Shown here piece by piece: positions 6,865 through 7,482 of a stretch of DNA of 7,482 nt. The stretch is from Austwickia sp039812465 (lineage in GTDB: Bacteria > Actinomycetota > Actinomycetes > Actinomycetales > Dermatophilaceae): positions 1 to 7,482 of the forward strand of contig JBDIAS010000165.1 in assembly GCA_039812465.1 (NCBI GenBank), in the 5' to 3' direction. The notes under the pieces were generated by a model. That model saw only the letters and a list, made by a program, of their open reading frames with translations, was not told the origin of the DNA and made no database searches. The stretch's first letter is position 1, and each line of letters starts with the position of its first letter. A program made the position numbers and the translations under genes.

Positions 6865-6880
6865 CGGGCAAGGTCGATCC
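6854..6880 (+). terminator. Inverted repeat straddling the ABC-F stop codon
   Basis: GGATCGAC (6854-6861) is perfectly complementary to GTCGATCC (6873-6880) across an 11-base loop that contains the TGA stop (6862-6864). It could act as a terminator or protect the 3' end of the mRNA. No T-tract follows. Confidence 0.4.
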
Positions 6881-6977
6881 GGTGAACAGTCTCAGCTCGC
6901 TCTGACCGAGGCATCGATCAGATACCGGTCATCCCCCGCCGATGATGGCGCGGATGATCGCGGGGTACGGCGCTCAT

Positions 6978-7030
6978 TCGTCTCACGGAGACGAGGACGC
7001 ATCAGGAACACAAGACTGATCGGCCCGATC
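6978..7030. other. Small inverted repeats in the gap before the IS
   Basis: The 186-base stretch 6865-7050 has no convincing gene. It holds TCGTCTC (6978-6984) pairing with GAGACGA (6988-6994) across three bases, and the near-palindrome GATCGGCCCGATC (7018-7030). Either could be a terminator for transcription from one or the other side; neither has a T-tract. Confidence 0.3.
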
Positions 7031-7050
7031 ACGATCATCTTCAAGGCGTT

Positions 7051-7482
7051 CTAGTGTCGTGAGTCGTTAATGCGTTGGCAGTAGTGGGCGAGTGTTTCGA
7101 GGATCTGGTCGGCGGTCTTGGTCCATACGAATGGTCGCGGGTTCTTGTTCCATTCTTGGGTCCAGGTCACGATGTCGCGTTCGAGGTCGATGACGGAGCG
7201 GTGGGTGGATCGCCGGAGTTTGCGGCGGGTCAGTTCGGCGAACCAGCGTTCGACGAGGTTGAGCCAGGACGCGGAGGTGGGCGTGAAGTGCAGCACGAAG
7301 CGGGGGTGCTTGAGCAGCCACGCCTTGACCTGGGGCGTCTTGTGCGTGGCGTAATTGTCCAGGACCAGGTGCAGGTCAAGATCCTTAGGGGTGGCGGCGT
7401 CGATCTCTTTGAGGAAGCGCAGGAACTCGGCACTGCGGTGGCGTCGATACTGGCGGGCCACGACCGAGCCGGAGACGATGTC
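7051..7482 (-). CDS. IS630-family transposase, C-terminal part (partial)
   Basis: The - strand is open from the window edge (7482) to TAG at 7053-7051, giving 143 residues of the C-terminal part of a DDE transposase that cuts and rejoins DNA at element ends. The diagnostic blocks are LHLVLDNYATHKT, with the second catalytic Asp (codon 7359-7357), and FTPTSASWLNLVERWF, with the catalytic Glu (codon 7251-7249), separated by about 35 residues as in IS630/Tc1-mariner enzymes. The first Asp lies beyond the window. The frame continues upstream of the GTG at 7461 as DIVSGSV, so that GTG is probably internal and not the start. The last residues (RINDSRH) run into the likely element end. I see no frameshift in the visible part, but completeness cannot be judged. 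Confidence 0.9.
   Translation of the reverse strand, partial: DIVSGSVVARQYRRHRSAEFLRFLKEIDAATPKDLDLHLVLDNYATHKTPQVKAWLLKHPRFVLHFTPTSASWLNLVERWFAELTRRKLRRSTHRSVIDLERDIVTWTQEWNKNPRPFVWTKTADQILETLAHYCQRINDSRH
7052..7482 (-). mobile_element. IS630-family insertion sequence, one end visible
   Basis: The element contains the transposase above and continues past the window. IS630 elements insert at TA and duplicate it; the TA at 7052-7053, next to TAGTGTCGTGAGTCGTTAA, is a plausible outer end and overlaps the transposase stop codon. The opposite inverted repeat is outside the window, so the boundary is inferred. Confidence 0.55.

Noticed and set aside
7118..7354. Small + strand open frame opposite the transposase.
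   Set aside because: It is antisense to conserved IS630 motifs and resembles no known family.

Overview
The window is very GC-rich DNA with strong third-position GC bias. Gene order and protein style fit a high-GC actinobacterium, perhaps of the Streptosporangiales/Thermomonosporaceae kind (the family is a guess). Positions 1-3434 hold a well-known actinobacterial housekeeping block on the + strand: the tail of methionyl-tRNA synthetase (metG), a TatD-family nuclease, the 16S rRNA dimethyltransferase RsmA/KsgA, and the isoprenoid kinase IspE. The genes are tightly packed: metG and tatD overlap by GTGA, tatD nearly touches rsmA, and 10 bases separate rsmA from ispE. The rpfB gene that lies between tatD and ksgA in Mycobacterium tuberculosis is absent; two copies of a palindromic repeat sit at that junction instead.

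Positions 3435-3601 are a gap with GC-rich hairpins. From 3602 comes an ABC-F ATPase gene, the usual next gene in this neighbourhood, but it is broken. It has three single-base deletions, substitutions in both nucleotide-binding domains (catalytic Glu to Gly, Walker A Gly to Arg), and a 3' end that stops inside the second Walker B. It is followed by an intact 598-residue ABC-F protein (5068-6864) of the same subfamily but with visibly lower GC. This intact copy may have been acquired and may have replaced the decaying one. An 8-bp inverted repeat straddles its stop codon.

The end of the window (from about 7052) is the 3' part of an IS630-family transposase on the - strand, cut by the window edge. 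The region therefore passes from a conserved core (RNA maturation, translation, isoprenoid precursor synthesis) to a disturbed accessory stretch (pseudogene, foreign-looking paralogue, insertion sequence). I do not see a new defence, biosynthetic or RNA system. The most interesting points are the ABC-F replacement, the palindromic repeats that supply the best ribosome-binding site of rsmA, and in-frame repeats or insertions in RsmA and IspE.
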